Numbered from the stretch's first letter, positions 1-8,274 are shown. The stretch: 42,997 nt of DNA from DATATB01 sp036268995 (GCA_036268995.1 DATATB010000015.1:1-42997), one strand, 5' to 3'. Made by a program: numbers and translations. Notes: generated from the sequence alone by a model not told the origin.

Positions 1-1599
1 GACCGAAGCCGCGCCGAGAAACAGGTCTTCCATCGACGCGAGTTCCTCGGACAGGTTCGCAGACACCGGCCCGGCCTGCGTCAGCCGGTGCATTTTTTCG
101 AGCGCCTGGCGGCCGAACGTGCTTTCCAGCGCGCCAGCCACAAAGCGATAGCCCTGCGCCCGCCGCAAATAGCTCGTGGCTAGCGGCTCGGCCGAGAGCT
201 CTGGACGAACGTCGAACCGCGTACGTTCTCTCATTACTGATTTTTCGCTTACCTGAACCTCCTTGATGTGCGTTTCGCGCGCCAGTGCCAAGCTGCCCTT
301 AAAAAGCTCCGTGAGATGCTCGCGGTAAGAGTCTGAAAGCTCCAGGTGATCGGCTTCCGCCACCTTGTCCGGCACGATCATCGGCTCCAGCGCCCAGGCC
401 GTGTAGTCGTACCAGCCGGAAGACGCCGTCGGCGTCAGCGAGAGTTTGCCGGATCGGACTTGAGAAATCAGCTCGTTCATCAACTCGAAGTCGTCCGGCA
501 CCGGCCCGGGGCCAATCAGTCGCCGCAGAAGATCGCCTTCGAACGAGCGCGACGGCGGAAAAAAGCAGATTTCGTCACGGCCCGGTGCAGCGGCTGCACC
601 CGCGAGCATCGATCGCAGATCGGGCTTCGCGAGCGGATTGGTCAGCCGCGAAACTAACTCGAGATACGCCTCGTACGATGTAAGGCTGGCAGCGTCGTGG
701 CCGAGCGCTTCGACGAGCGTTTCCACTTCGCCAGGCTCCAGCGGCGTCTGCAACATCCGATCTTGCTGGAAAATCCGCTCCAGGTCCGGCGACCAGGTGT
801 AAAAACTAATCGGCAGAGAGCGGGCCGCATCACGCTCGAAGCTGGCCATCGCCGCGGCGATCTCCGGCTCGAGCGCCGGGGGAAGATGCTCGACCACCCC
901 GCCCAGCTTGGCCCCGGCCAAGAGCACGATCGGCGATTTCTCGGCAAGCGGCGGCTGTAATACCGAGGCGACCAAGGCCGAGAGCATCGACCGCTTGCCG
1001 GCGAATGTGCCGGCGCCCTCCTGCGCGGCCAATTCGACCGCCGCGTACAGGCCGTCGTCAAAAGCCTTGGCCTTCTGCACGAGCATGGCCGCCGGCACCA
1101 TGTCGGACTTCCGAATGCCGGCCAGCGTCGGCACCAATTTCGATTCGGCGGTTTTGAAGGCCACTTCGTGCCGTCGCAGCCAGCCAGAGACCGGCTGGCC
1201 ATCAACCAGCAGCGAGACGCCAATAAAATCGCCTTGCACCTGGCTGACTGCCAGCACCTGCCCGGCTTTCACCCGGGCCACGACCCGATCTTCGACCCGC
1301 ACGTCGGCCGTGGCCGGCACGACAGTCACCGAATCGTCGGCCAGGATCGTCCCCTCAGTACGCGGACTTTCCGGCTTCGAGACATTCAACCGCAGCACCT
1401 GGCTGGCCAGTTCGAGCGTGAGGCGATAGTCGCCCGACTTGATTTCGCGAGTCAGCGAGCGATCGGCACTTTCCGCAGAACTGGCTGGCGACTGCGACGC
1501 GGTGCTTTTGGGCTCCGGGACCGTTTCCGTCGGCCCTTTCGACCAGCAGCCGGCAAGCATCAGCAGGGCAAGGCCGAGGAGGGCGAGACGTGTTGTCAT
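1..1599 (-). CDS. Lipoprotein with SH3-like domain, C-terminus beyond left edge
   Basis: An open frame without a stop runs from an ATG at 1599 to the left edge (533 codons), so the gene is 3'-truncated by the window. The N-terminus is a lipoprotein signal (hydrophobic LALLGLALLMLAGC, lipobox LAGC, then a polar Ser/Pro/Glu linker), so the product is probably anchored to a membrane and exported. Residues of roughly 75-135 (VTVVPATADVRVEDRVVARVKAG.. to ..VSGWLRRHEV) resemble a bacterial SH3-like fold: an entry strand, a VKAGQ turn and a GWL strand. The remaining 400 residues are alpha-helical looking and match no family I can name. It is divergent from the secreted protein at 1822, with 222 nt between them. 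The function is unknown and the SH3 assignment is by eye. Confidence 0.8.
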   Translation of the reverse strand, partial: MTTRLALLGLALLMLAGCWSKGPTETVPEPKSTASQSPASSAESADRSLTREIKSGDYRLTLELASQVLRLNVSKPESPRTEGTILADDSVTVVPATADVRVEDRVVARVKAGQVLAVSQVQGDFIGVSLLVDGQPVSGWLRRHEVAFKTAESKLVPTLAGIRKSDMVPAAMLVQKAKAFDDGLYAAVELAAQEGAGTFAGKRSMLSALVASVLQPPLAEKSPIVLLAGAKLGGVVEHLPPALEPEIAAAMASFERDAARSLPISFYTWSPDLERIFQQDRMLQTPLEPGEVETLVEALGHDAASLTSYEAYLELVSRLTNPLAKPDLRSMLAGAAAAPGRDEICFFPPSRSFEGDLLRRLIGPGPVPDDFELMNELISQVRSGKLSLTPTASSGWYDYTAWALEPMIVPDKVAEADHLELSDSYREHLTELFKGSLALARETHIKEVQVSEKSVMRERTRFDVRPELSAEPLATSYLRRAQGYRFVAGALESTFGRQALEKMHRLTQAGPVSANLSEELASMEDLFLGAASV

Positions 1600-1821
1600 G
1601 GTACCGATCTGCCAAAGCAGGCAAGGGAGGCGTGCTGGAGCTTCTTACTTCTGATTCTAGTGCTGGCAACGTCCGAGGAAAGCCGCTGGGCGTTGGCGCT
1701 CCCCGAATGCTCAACGGCGGTGCATTTGTTCTCGACACGGGGCGGGCCGGCGCGTATTCTTTGGCCCCGCTGGCGGTCATGGAACGACCGCCGGACAGGT
1801 TGGTTCGGAGGTAAGGAAGCC

Positions 1822-2787
1822 ATGAAAATGCCGCTGTTGGCGACGCGATGCTGGGTTCGTCTGGTCCCGGCCGTGATGGCGGGCTGCTTGCTGGCGGCGC
1901 CGCGACTGGTGCTGGCCGAAACGCTGGTGCCCGGCACGGGCGAACAGGTGGCCCGCGTGGGCGACGACTTCGAAGATCCGCACTGGAGCTACACCTTCAA
2001 TTTGCCCAAGAGCAGCGATGACGTCGACAAAACGACTCGGCCGCCCTTGGGATTTGCCAACAATCGCCGCTGGTTCGAGAGCGAGCATCGCGGTCAGCCC
2101 GACCTGCTGAAACGGGTCGAAACGCCCCCCGGCGGCCTGCCGGGCAGCACCGGCGCGCTGCTGATCCGATCCCTGCAAACCGGCGTGCCAGGCGCGCCGT
2201 CGGGCTCGACGCATCAGGACGACCTGGTCGGTAACACCAAAAGCGGCTCGGGCGGCGTCATGCCCGTGAGCTGGAAGCCCAGTGTCGTGGTACGGGTCTA
2301 TCTGCCGCCTTGGGAACAGTGGGAAGACCGCGTCGGCACCGCCTTCGCGCTGCGGGCCAATTGCAAGGGCAGCAAGCCCGGCAAGCAGGGCGAGATCTAT
2401 TGGCCGGGGCTGTTCATCTCGCGCAATGCGACCGACCAGTACGGCAAGCGCTCCGCCTCGCTGCTGGTGCGGGGACGCGAGAGCGGCCAGGACTATCCCA
2501 TTCGGAAGATTGAAGAATCCGGCTGGTGGACGCTGGGCTTGTCGTTCACGCCCGACGGAGCGGTGCATTATTACGCCCATCCGGGCGTCGACGACCTGAC
2601 GAGCGAAGACCACCTGGCCTCGCACTATCCGTATGGATTTCGCTGCGAGACGTTCCAGAACTATTTCTTCAACATCGTGAGCGCCGACAACGGCCGCTCG
2701 TGGTCGACGCCCATCGTGATCGACGATCCGTCGCTCTACCTGGCCAATCGCCCAGCCGCGGCAAACCGTGCCGCCCGCCGGCGCTAG
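1822..2787 (+). CDS. Secreted protein of unknown function, possible beta-sandwich
   Basis: 321 residues. The start at ATG 1822 is chosen because a GGAGGTAAGGAAG ribosome-binding stretch lies just upstream and because it gives a classic signal peptide (MKMPLLATRCWVRLVPAVMAGCLLAAPRLVLAE, probable cut after LAE). An in-frame extension back to 1168 is rejected: it would run antisense through the neighbouring lipoprotein gene. The mature part is rich in Trp, Tyr, Gly and Asp (for example YLPPWEQWEDRVG, GWWTLGLSFTPDGAVHYYAHPG, NGRSWSTP). That composition and the spacing of strands suggest a concanavalin-like beta-sandwich, as in planctomycete exported proteins, but I cannot name a family. Likely periplasmic or cell-surface. 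Confidence 0.8.
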   Translation: MKMPLLATRCWVRLVPAVMAGCLLAAPRLVLAETLVPGTGEQVARVGDDFEDPHWSYTFNLPKSSDDVDKTTRPPLGFANNRRWFESEHRGQPDLLKRVETPPGGLPGSTGALLIRSLQTGVPGAPSGSTHQDDLVGNTKSGSGGVMPVSWKPSVVVRVYLPPWEQWEDRVGTAFALRANCKGSKPGKQGEIYWPGLFISRNATDQYGKRSASLLVRGRESGQDYPIRKIEESGWWTLGLSFTPDGAVHYYAHPGVDDLTSEDHLASHYPYGFRCETFQNYFFNIVSADNGRSWSTPIVIDDPSLYLANRPAAANRAARRR

Positions 2788-2931
2788 GTTCCCGAGGGCG
2801 CTTGCGCGGCCTGCGATCCGGGGGCATTTGTTTTGCTTCAGCCGGTGCCGCTTGCCATTCCGCTAATCGTTGCGGTAAAAAAATGGCAGCGGCGTCAATG
2901 GAATCCGGCCTGGAGCAGAATGGAGTCGGCA

Positions 2932-3657
2932 ATGTCCAAGAAACATGGAGCCCGCGAACAAAAAAAACTGGCGAAGCAAAAAGCCAAGCACAACGCACGG
3001 CGCAAGCAGCTCGCGCGGCAAAGTTCATCCGACCCCATGATCCGGCTGAAATCGGCCGACCGTTGGCCGATCGTGGCGGCGATGGTTCCGGAGAACCTCT
3101 GGGAGATGGGCCTGGGCCAACTGGTTTTTGCCCGCCGGATGCCGGATGGCGACATTGCCTGTGCCGGGTTCCTCGTCGATGTTTTCTGCCTGGGCGTGAA
3201 GAATGCCTTCTGGCAGATTGTCACGGGTGCGCAGTACGACGAACTCGTTGAAAGAGTTGAGCAGTCTGGGCGGCTGATCAAGGAATCACCCGAATACTTC
3301 TCGAAGTTGGTACACTGCGCCGCCGACTATGCGCAGGCGTTGGGTTTTCCGCCGCATCGCGATTTCCGGCATGCGCGGCTGCTGCTGGCCGGGATCGATC
3401 CGTCCCAATGCCATGACGAATTCGAGTTCGGCAAGGACGGCGTGCCGCTGTACGTTCGCGGCCCCAACGAATCGATGACAAAGGCCGAATCGATCGCCAC
3501 GCGGGTGCGCGCCGCAGGCGGGCACTTCGTCTTCATGATGTCCGACGAGAGTGACTTTCCAGAATCGGATCTGGTCGACTCGGACGACGACGATTACGAA
3601 GACGACTACGACGACGAAATCGCCGGCGACGATGACGATCACATCATCGACGTGTAG
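2932..3657 (+). CDS. Hypothetical cytoplasmic protein with basic head and acidic tail
   Basis: 241 residues from ATG 2932 (GGAG 6 nt upstream); an in-frame ATG at 2920 is an alternative giving four more residues. The protein is strongly polarised in charge. Residues 1-30 are Lys/Arg-rich (MSKKHGAREQKKLAKQKAKH), and the last 40 are almost all Asp/Glu (DSDDDDYEDDYDDEIAGDDDD). Between them is a folded domain (about 35-190) containing DRWPIVAAMVPENLWEMGLG, a FLVDVFCLGVKNAFW segment and a FPPHRDFRHARLLLAGIDP segment. No signal peptide. I do not recognise a named family. The basic head would suit nucleic-acid or ribosome contact, and the acidic tail metal or basic-protein binding; both are guesses from composition. 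Confidence 0.8.
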   Translation: MSKKHGAREQKKLAKQKAKHNARRKQLARQSSSDPMIRLKSADRWPIVAAMVPENLWEMGLGQLVFARRMPDGDIACAGFLVDVFCLGVKNAFWQIVTGAQYDELVERVEQSGRLIKESPEYFSKLVHCAADYAQALGFPPHRDFRHARLLLAGIDPSQCHDEFEFGKDGVPLYVRGPNESMTKAESIATRVRAAGGHFVFMMSDESDFPESDLVDSDDDDYEDDYDDEIAGDDDDHIIDV

Positions 3658-3990
3658 CGCAGCGCTCTTGCCTGGCCGGCTGGCTTGAAACGCGACTGCA
3701 AACGGGCGCATGCTGCCGCGGTCCACGCCGATGTGATCTCACCCCCCCGGCCTTGCGCCTCGCGCAAGCGCTCCTCTCGCTACAACCCTTCCGGCCGGCA
3801 CAAACGCAGTCGCTGCCGCCCCTACCTGAACCGCTGCGGTCGTCAGGCATGTCCTAAGCTTGAAAAAGGCCCCAGCCGAATCCTTTCGCCCGGGCGTTAG
3901 CGCCGCGCTCGCGCGGCGTGGGCGTGGTGATTTGATGCTGGGCTGGGGGCCGTCGGCGGCAGAACGCGTTTTATCCTACGACCAGGTGCG
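3658..3990. other. 333-nt intergenic stretch with two hairpins
   Basis: No convincing coding frame. It holds two perfect GC-rich stem-loops: CTTGCGC-CTC-GCGCAAG at 3752-3768 and CGCCGCG-CTCG-CGCGGCG at 3901-3918. Neither is followed by a T-tract, so they are not textbook intrinsic terminators. The sequence TTTTATCCTACGA at 3970-3982, just before the glycosyltransferase start, is the only AT-richer patch and could be part of a promoter, but no clear -35 element is visible. Confidence 0.5.
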
Positions 3991-5157
3991 ATGGCGACCG
4001 TGGAACGACAAATCGTGTCGTCCGAGCTGTTGGCAAGTGCCGCGGGCCGGCCGCTGCGCGTGCTGCACGTCATCAATGGCGAGCATTACGCCGGCGCGGA
4101 ACGCGTGCAGGACTTGTTGGCTGCGCGCTTGCCGGAGTTCGGTTTCGAGATCGACTTTGCCTGTCTGAAGCCGCGGCTGTTCCCCGAACTGCGGCGATCG
4201 ACCCGATCTGCGGTTTACGACGTAGGCATGCATTCGCGATTGAGCCTGGGCGCGGCTTGGCGCGTGGCCGAGATCGTCGAGCGGGGGAAGTACGCACTGC
4301 TGCACACGCATACGGCCCGCTCGGCATTGGTCGGCCGTCTGGCAGCCATGCTGACCGGCGTGCCGATGGTCCACCACGTTCACAGTCCGGCCACGGCCGA
4401 TACCGCGCATCCCGTGCGCAATTGGCTGAATGCGACGAGCGAACGGTTTTCGCTGCGGCGCGCCGCAGCGCTGGTGGCGGTTTCGCAGAGCCTGGCCGAG
4501 TACGCGCGGCAGAAACGGCTTTCGAAGCGGCCGGTGCGCGTGGTGCCCAACGGCGTACCGCTGCGCGGACCGCTCGCCGACCGCCCGCGGCCGACGCCGC
4601 CTTGGCGGCTGGGCGCCGTGGCACTGTTCCGGCCGCGCAAAGGGCTCGAGGTGCTGCTGGACGCCGTGGCCGAGCTGCTGGGCCAAGGCCTGGACCTGCG
4701 GCTGCAAGCCGTGGGAACGTTCGAAACTTCCGAGTACGAGCAAGCCGTGCACCGCCGGGTGGACGAGTTGGGCATCGGCTCGGCCATCGAGTGGCGCGGC
4801 TTTCAAGCCGACGTTGATGGTGAACTGGCCAAAATGGATCTGTTCGTGCTGCCCAGCCTGTTTGGCGAAGGGCTGCCGATGGTGGTGCTCGAAGCGATGG
4901 CGGCCGGGGTGCCTGTCGTCGCCACGCGCGTGGCCGGCGTGCCCGAAGCCATCCGGCACGGCATCGACGGCCTGATCGCCGAGCCGGGCAACTCGGCGGA
5001 ATTGGCGGCCATGATTCGCCGCGTGCTGGACGGCGAGGCCGATTGGTCGGCCATGCGCGCCAGTGCCCATCAGCGGCAGCGGGAAATGTTTTCGGACGAG
5101 CGCATGGCCCACGACGTGGCCCGTTTATATCGCGAGATTCTCCATGCAGACGCTTGA
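3991..5157 (+). CDS. Glycosyltransferase family 4 (GT-B fold)
   Basis: 388 residues. Transfers a sugar from a nucleotide donor with retention, probably during exopolysaccharide or cell-surface glycan assembly in the cytoplasm. The N-terminal domain starts at RVLHVINGEHYAGAERVQ (23-40), the usual GT4 acceptor-domain opening with GGAER replaced by AGAER. The C-terminal donor domain starts near LGAVALFRPRKGLEVLLDAV (207-226). The EX7E motif is present as E293-GLPMVVL-E301, followed by AMAAGVPVVATRVAGVPE, where the donor diphosphate binds. The start ATG 3991 is unremarkable and an internal start near residue 20 is possible. It overlaps the next gene, a WecG-type glycosyltransferase, by 14 nt, so the two are translationally coupled. 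The exact sugar cannot be read from sequence. Confidence 0.92.
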   Translation: MATVERQIVSSELLASAAGRPLRVLHVINGEHYAGAERVQDLLAARLPEFGFEIDFACLKPRLFPELRRSTRSAVYDVGMHSRLSLGAAWRVAEIVERGKYALLHTHTARSALVGRLAAMLTGVPMVHHVHSPATADTAHPVRNWLNATSERFSLRRAAALVAVSQSLAEYARQKRLSKRPVRVVPNGVPLRGPLADRPRPTPPWRLGAVALFRPRKGLEVLLDAVAELLGQGLDLRLQAVGTFETSEYEQAVHRRVDELGIGSAIEWRGFQADVDGELAKMDLFVLPSLFGEGLPMVVLEAMAAGVPVVATRVAGVPEAIRHGIDGLIAEPGNSAELAAMIRRVLDGEADWSAMRASAHQRQREMFSDERMAHDVARLYREILHADA

Positions 5158-5968
5158 TTCAAACCAGTCATTGGCCGTGGCGCCACCGGCCGGCGTGCCG
5201 CTGGCGGGCGGTGTCCCGGAACCGATCAGCCGCGTCTCGGTGCTCGGCGTGGAAATCGTCGACCTGTCGTTGGCCGAGGCCATTCATCTGCTTCAGCACA
5301 TGCTGGCCGCCCCGGTGCAGCACACGCAGACGCTGTATTTCGTCAACGCGCACACGCTGAACCTGGCGTACGAAAACGACGCGTATCGCGAGACTCTCAA
5401 CACGGCGACCTGCGTGTTCGGCGACGGCACCGGCGTGCGTTGGGGCGCACGGCTCAAGGGCGTGCGGCTCAAGGCTAATCTCAACGGCACCGACGTCATG
5501 CCCGCGCTGATGGCCGCCACCGACACCGTGGGCTACCGCTATTTTCTGCTGGGCGCAAGACCCTCGACGGTGACCGGCGCGGCCCAGGCCTGCCTGCGGC
5601 ATTACCCGGGCTGGCAATTGGTCGGCTGCCACCACGGCTTTTCCGACGAGCAAGAGACAGCCGCCCTGATCGAGCGCATCAATCGGGCCAGGCCTCACAT
5701 GCTGCTGGTAGGCATGGGCAACCCGCTGCAAGAGCAATGGATCCACCGCTATCGCGATCAACTCGACGTGCGGCTGTGCGCGGGCGTCGGCGGCCTGTTC
5801 AACTATTTGTCCGGCGACGTGGACCGCGCGCCGGGCTGGCTGCGAAGGCTGGGCCACGAGTGGGTCCACGTCCTCTGGCGTCATAAATACAAGTGGCGCC
5901 GCTACCTGGTCGGCAACCCAAAATTCTTGTTCCGCATCGTGCGGCGCCGCTCGGACGATCGCTTCTAA
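5144..5968 (+). CDS. WecG/TagA/CpsF family glycosyltransferase
   Basis: 274 residues from ATG 5144, which lies inside the end of the GT4 gene (14-nt overlap). Members (GT26) add a sugar, often N-acetylmannosamine(uronate) or glucose, to a prenyl-diphosphate-linked intermediate at the inner face of the membrane. Diagnostic features: VSVLGVEIVDLSLAEAI (31-47), the FVNAHTLNLAYEN segment (66-78) carrying the usual substrate-pocket Asn, VFGDGTGVRWGARLKG (91-106) equivalent to the family's DG-G-V motif, and the LLVGMGNPLQEQWI (187-200) and AGVGGLFNYLSGDVDRAPGW (213-232) blocks. The C-terminal basic tail (WRHKYKWRRYLVGNPKFLFRIVRRR) fits the membrane-contact appendage seen in TagA. With GT4 upstream and a deacetylase downstream it suggests an exopolysaccharide or wall-polymer step. 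Confidence 0.93.
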   Translation: MQTLDSNQSLAVAPPAGVPLAGGVPEPISRVSVLGVEIVDLSLAEAIHLLQHMLAAPVQHTQTLYFVNAHTLNLAYENDAYRETLNTATCVFGDGTGVRWGARLKGVRLKANLNGTDVMPALMAATDTVGYRYFLLGARPSTVTGAAQACLRHYPGWQLVGCHHGFSDEQETAALIERINRARPHMLLVGMGNPLQEQWIHRYRDQLDVRLCAGVGGLFNYLSGDVDRAPGWLRRLGHEWVHVLWRHKYKWRRYLVGNPKFLFRIVRRRSDDRF

Positions 5969-5985
5969 AGAACTGCGCTGAAACC

Positions 5986-6061
5986 GGGGGGGCGAAGCTC
6001 CTGCCGAGCCGAGCGCCAGGCCAACTTTTACTTCCGGCTCGGCAGGAGCCTCGCCCTCCCC
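5986..6061. repeat. Inverted doublet of hairpins, family A, after the WecG-type gene
   Basis: Two arms of about 25 bp, inverted around a 22-nt centre. Each arm is itself a hairpin: left AGCTC-CTGCC-GAGCC at 5996-6010 and right GGCTC-GGCAG-GAGCC at 6036-6050, with mutually complementary loops (CTGCC and GGCAG). The element starts 18 nt after the stop at 5968 and ends 4 nt before the ATG of the deacetylase at 6066. There is no T-tract. The arm sequence resembles a dispersed element I associate with planctomycete genomes (recalled, not checked). It may act as a 3' RNA structure, a weak terminator or a REP-like mobile remnant. Confidence 0.75.
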
Positions 6062-6065
6062 GCGG

Positions 6066-6980
6066 ATGGTGGCAGCAGCGATGAGCACGCCGATCAGCCG
6101 TCGCCGCTGGTACGCCAAAAAGCTGCTGCGCGCCGGTTGTGCCGCCTTGCACTGGCCGACGGCCGTCGGCGGCTTGCCCGGGACAGGGCCGGTGCGGGCC
6201 CTGACCTATCATGCCTTTGGCGACCAATTGCGGGATCCGTTCTGCGTCCGTGCCGCTGATTTTGATCGGCACATGGCGTGGGTAGCCGAACATGGTCTGG
6301 CCGTGACGCTGGCCGACGTCGAAGCGTTTCTGGCTGGCAAGAAGCCGCTGGTGCCCGGCAGCGTGCTGGTGACCATCGACGACGGCGTGGCCAGCGTTCA
6401 CACGGCGGCGCTGCCGGTGATCAAGCGTTATTGCATTCCGGCGGTCATCTACTTGACGGTCGGATTGATCGAGCCGCAGCGCCACGCCGCCCCGCGAATG
6501 GCCGGCGGTCACGTGTACCTCAATCGCCGCCAGTTGGAAGACCTGGTCGACGCCGGCATCGAGATCGGGTCGCACGCCTACACCCATCGCTCATTGGCTT
6601 CGCTGGCCGAGCACGAGGCGCTGGACGAAGCCTGCCGCTCGCGTGACCGGCTCGAGGCCTGGCTGGGTCGGCGCGTGGTCAGTTTCGCGTATCCCTTCGG
6701 GACACGGGCCGATTTCAGCCCGGCCACGGCCCGGGTGCTCTCGCAGGCCGGTTACCGCACGGCCTGTACGTCGCAGCACGGGGCCCTGCGGCCCGGGCTC
6801 GATCCGCTGTCGCTGCCGCGCAACAAAGTCGAAGGCGGCGAGCCGCAATGGATGTTCCGGGCGCTCTGCCAGGGGGCACTCGACAAATGGCGCTGGGTTG
6901 ATCACGCCCTGTGGCGAATGCAGCAAGCCGGCAAGCGGCCGACCGAACCTGCACAGATGCCGGCCGACAGCGACCCGTGA
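6066..6980 (+). CDS. Polysaccharide deacetylase (NodB homology, CE4)
   Basis: 304 residues from ATG 6066; ATG 6081 (MSTPISRRRW) is equally possible, and neither has a clear ribosome-binding site. Removes N- or O-acetyl groups from glycans, usually through a divalent metal. NodB motif 1 is VTIDDG (residues 103-107; D105 and D106 correspond to the catalytic-base and metal Asp pair). Motif 2 is SHAYTH (169-174; H170 and H174 as metal ligands). The FAYPFGTRADFS block (208-219) matches motif 3. The opening RALTYHAFGD (45-53) is the usual first strand. Only a weakly hydrophobic stretch (LLRAGCAALHW) precedes the domain, so export is unclear. It follows the two glycosyltransferases and probably modifies the same polymer. 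Confidence 0.9.
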   Translation: MVAAAMSTPISRRRWYAKKLLRAGCAALHWPTAVGGLPGTGPVRALTYHAFGDQLRDPFCVRAADFDRHMAWVAEHGLAVTLADVEAFLAGKKPLVPGSVLVTIDDGVASVHTAALPVIKRYCIPAVIYLTVGLIEPQRHAAPRMAGGHVYLNRRQLEDLVDAGIEIGSHAYTHRSLASLAEHEALDEACRSRDRLEAWLGRRVVSFAYPFGTRADFSPATARVLSQAGYRTACTSQHGALRPGLDPLSLPRNKVEGGEPQWMFRALCQGALDKWRWVDHALWRMQQAGKRPTEPAQMPADSDP

Positions 6981-6983
6981 TTC

Positions 6984-7018
6984 GTCAGTTGTCAGTTGTC
7001 AGTTGTCAGTTGTCAGTT
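6984..7018 (+). repeat. Five tandem GTCAGTT heptamers
   Basis: Five perfect copies of the 7-bp unit GTCAGTT begin 4 nt after the deacetylase stop. Related units (GTCAGTT/GTCCGTT) occur at 22977-22997 and 40235-40269, always between genes. Function unknown. Confidence 0.95.
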
Positions 7019-7206
7019 GGCAGCGGCTCTCGGGCTACGGACCACTGACCAATCTTGACGTCCAGGCGTGCAATTCAGCAGTTGCCCCGAAATTGTGTTT
7101 TGCAATCCTACGGATGAAGATCCGTGCAGCTCGTGCCTAGTCACTTGGCACTGCGCTGGGTGCCAACCGTCTTAGGAACCAAAACCGATCGTTGCGCGTG
7201 ATTTTA

Positions 7207-7231
7207 TAAGTTGCTCATATTAAGCAACTTA
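7207..7231. promoter_or_regulatory. AT-rich 9-bp palindrome, possible operator
   Basis: Perfect inverted repeat TAAGTTGCT / AGCAACTTA separated by 7 nt (CATATTA), 139 nt before the ATG at 7370. The size and symmetry are those of a dimeric repressor site or a small hairpin. There is no adjacent regulator gene in the window. Confidence 0.35.
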
Positions 7232-7369
7232 AGTCATCCGTAGCGAGCCCATGAGCCGACGCGCGTGGCTTCCTGGCACGCCAGTTTCTATAAGCCGCCT
7301 CTTCTAGCGACGGTGACCCCTTTGGGCGGGGCACGTCGGGCCGGGAAGTCATCCCAAGCGAGGCGGAGC

Positions 7370-8260
7370 ATGCGGCGTTTTGCACGGTGGCTAGTGGTAA
7401 TGGTGGCTTGGATGACCGCTTTTGCCACGACTGGGGCAGCGCCACCGGCCGCCGCAAGCGCCGCCCAGCCGGCAGCCTGGACGATCATCGAATCGGCCAA
7501 CTTTCGGCTCTGCGCCATTGCCGATCGTCAGACATTGGACGCGCTGGCCGCCACCTGCGAAGCCACGCGCGACCAACTCTGCGGTAAATGGCTGGGCAAA
7601 AGCCCGCAGAGCTCGTGGGATGTCAAGTGTTACATCGTGCTGCACCCCACCGCCCAAAGCTATTTGAACGAGGTGGGCCAAGGCCAGATGACCGCCGGCT
7701 CATCCCTGATCGAGTTCGCCGCCGACCGCCTGATCACCCGGCGGATCGACCTGCGGGCCGACCATCCGCAAGGTTATGCCGGCGCCTTGGCGCATGAGCT
7801 GACGCACGTCGTCCTGGCCGAGCGATTCATCACGCGGCAGATTCCGCGTTGGGCCGACGAAGGCATGGCCGTCCTGGCCGACGGTCCGGCGAAGCAGCGC
7901 CTGCACTTGGCCGATCTGGAGCAGGCTCGCAGGCAGCGGCAGATGTTCCGGCTCGTAGAACTGGTCAATCTCCAGCAGTATCCGAGCCTCGACCGGCAGG
8001 GGACGTTTTACGGGCAAAGTACGTCGCTTGTGAAATTCCTGGTCCAGCGCGGCAGCCCCGAACAGTTCGTCGATTTTGTGGCCCAGTCGACCACCGACGG
8101 ATATGAAACCGCCCTGCGTCGAATCTACGGAATCGAGACGCTCGGCCAGCTCGAGCAGCAATGGCTGGCCGAACTCGATCGGCAAACGACCGTCGGCCGC
8201 GCCGAGGCTGCTTCGCCAGCCGGCACTCAAGACCGCAGCTTGGCGCTAAAGTCCAACTGA
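7370..8260 (+). CDS. Secreted gluzincin-like metallopeptidase (peptidase MA-like)
   Basis: 296 residues from ATG 7370, chosen for the GGCGGAG just upstream and for the signal peptide it opens (MRRFARWLVVMVAWMTAFATTGAAPPAAA). The zinc-protease signature is complete: H142-E-L-T-H146 and, 18 residues later, E164 in WADEGMAVLAD, the spacing of gluzincins in the peptidase-MA-like group. Residues 36-130 (WTIIESANFRLCAIAD.. to ..RRIDLRADHPQGY) form the usual N-terminal alpha/beta part, and YGQSTSLVKFLVQRGSPEQFVDFV near 223-246 is the conserved helical tail. Probably a periplasmic or surface protease; substrate unknown. It is convergent with the NYN-domain gene, with about 100 nt between the stops. 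Confidence 0.87.
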   Translation: MRRFARWLVVMVAWMTAFATTGAAPPAAASAAQPAAWTIIESANFRLCAIADRQTLDALAATCEATRDQLCGKWLGKSPQSSWDVKCYIVLHPTAQSYLNEVGQGQMTAGSSLIEFAADRLITRRIDLRADHPQGYAGALAHELTHVVLAERFITRQIPRWADEGMAVLADGPAKQRLHLADLEQARRQRQMFRLVELVNLQQYPSLDRQGTFYGQSTSLVKFLVQRGSPEQFVDFVAQSTTDGYETALRRIYGIETLGQLEQQWLAELDRQTTVGRAEAASPAGTQDRSLALKSN

Positions 8261-8274
8261 CGGACTTCGGCATT

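Larger units (their letters stand above)
6981..7369. other. 389-nt intergenic region with repeats and three stem-loops
   Basis: No coding frame is supported. After the heptamer array come three perfect stem-loops: ACGGAT-GAAG-ATCCGT at 7110-7125, TTGGCAC with an 8-nt loop and GTGCCAA at 7145-7166, and the AT-rich TAAGTTGCT-N7-AGCAACTTA at 7207-7231. The last stands out because its surroundings are GC-rich, and it could be an operator for the metallopeptidase-like gene at 7370 or a terminator for the glycan genes; no U-tract follows it. I see no convincing sigma-70 promoter. Confidence 0.55.

Noticed and set aside
1168..1821. In-frame N-terminal extension of the secreted protein starting at 1822
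   Set aside because: It lies antisense to the lipoprotein gene and would hide a clear signal peptide preceded by a strong ribosome-binding site.
3976..5112. Long antisense frame under the GT4 glycosyltransferase gene
   Set aside because: A His/Arg/Gln-rich translation with no family features; a shadow of the GC-rich GT4 gene, whose motifs are clear on the plus strand.
6984..7018. Heptamer arrays as CRISPR
   Set aside because: Units are contiguous 7-mers with no spacers and no cas genes nearby.
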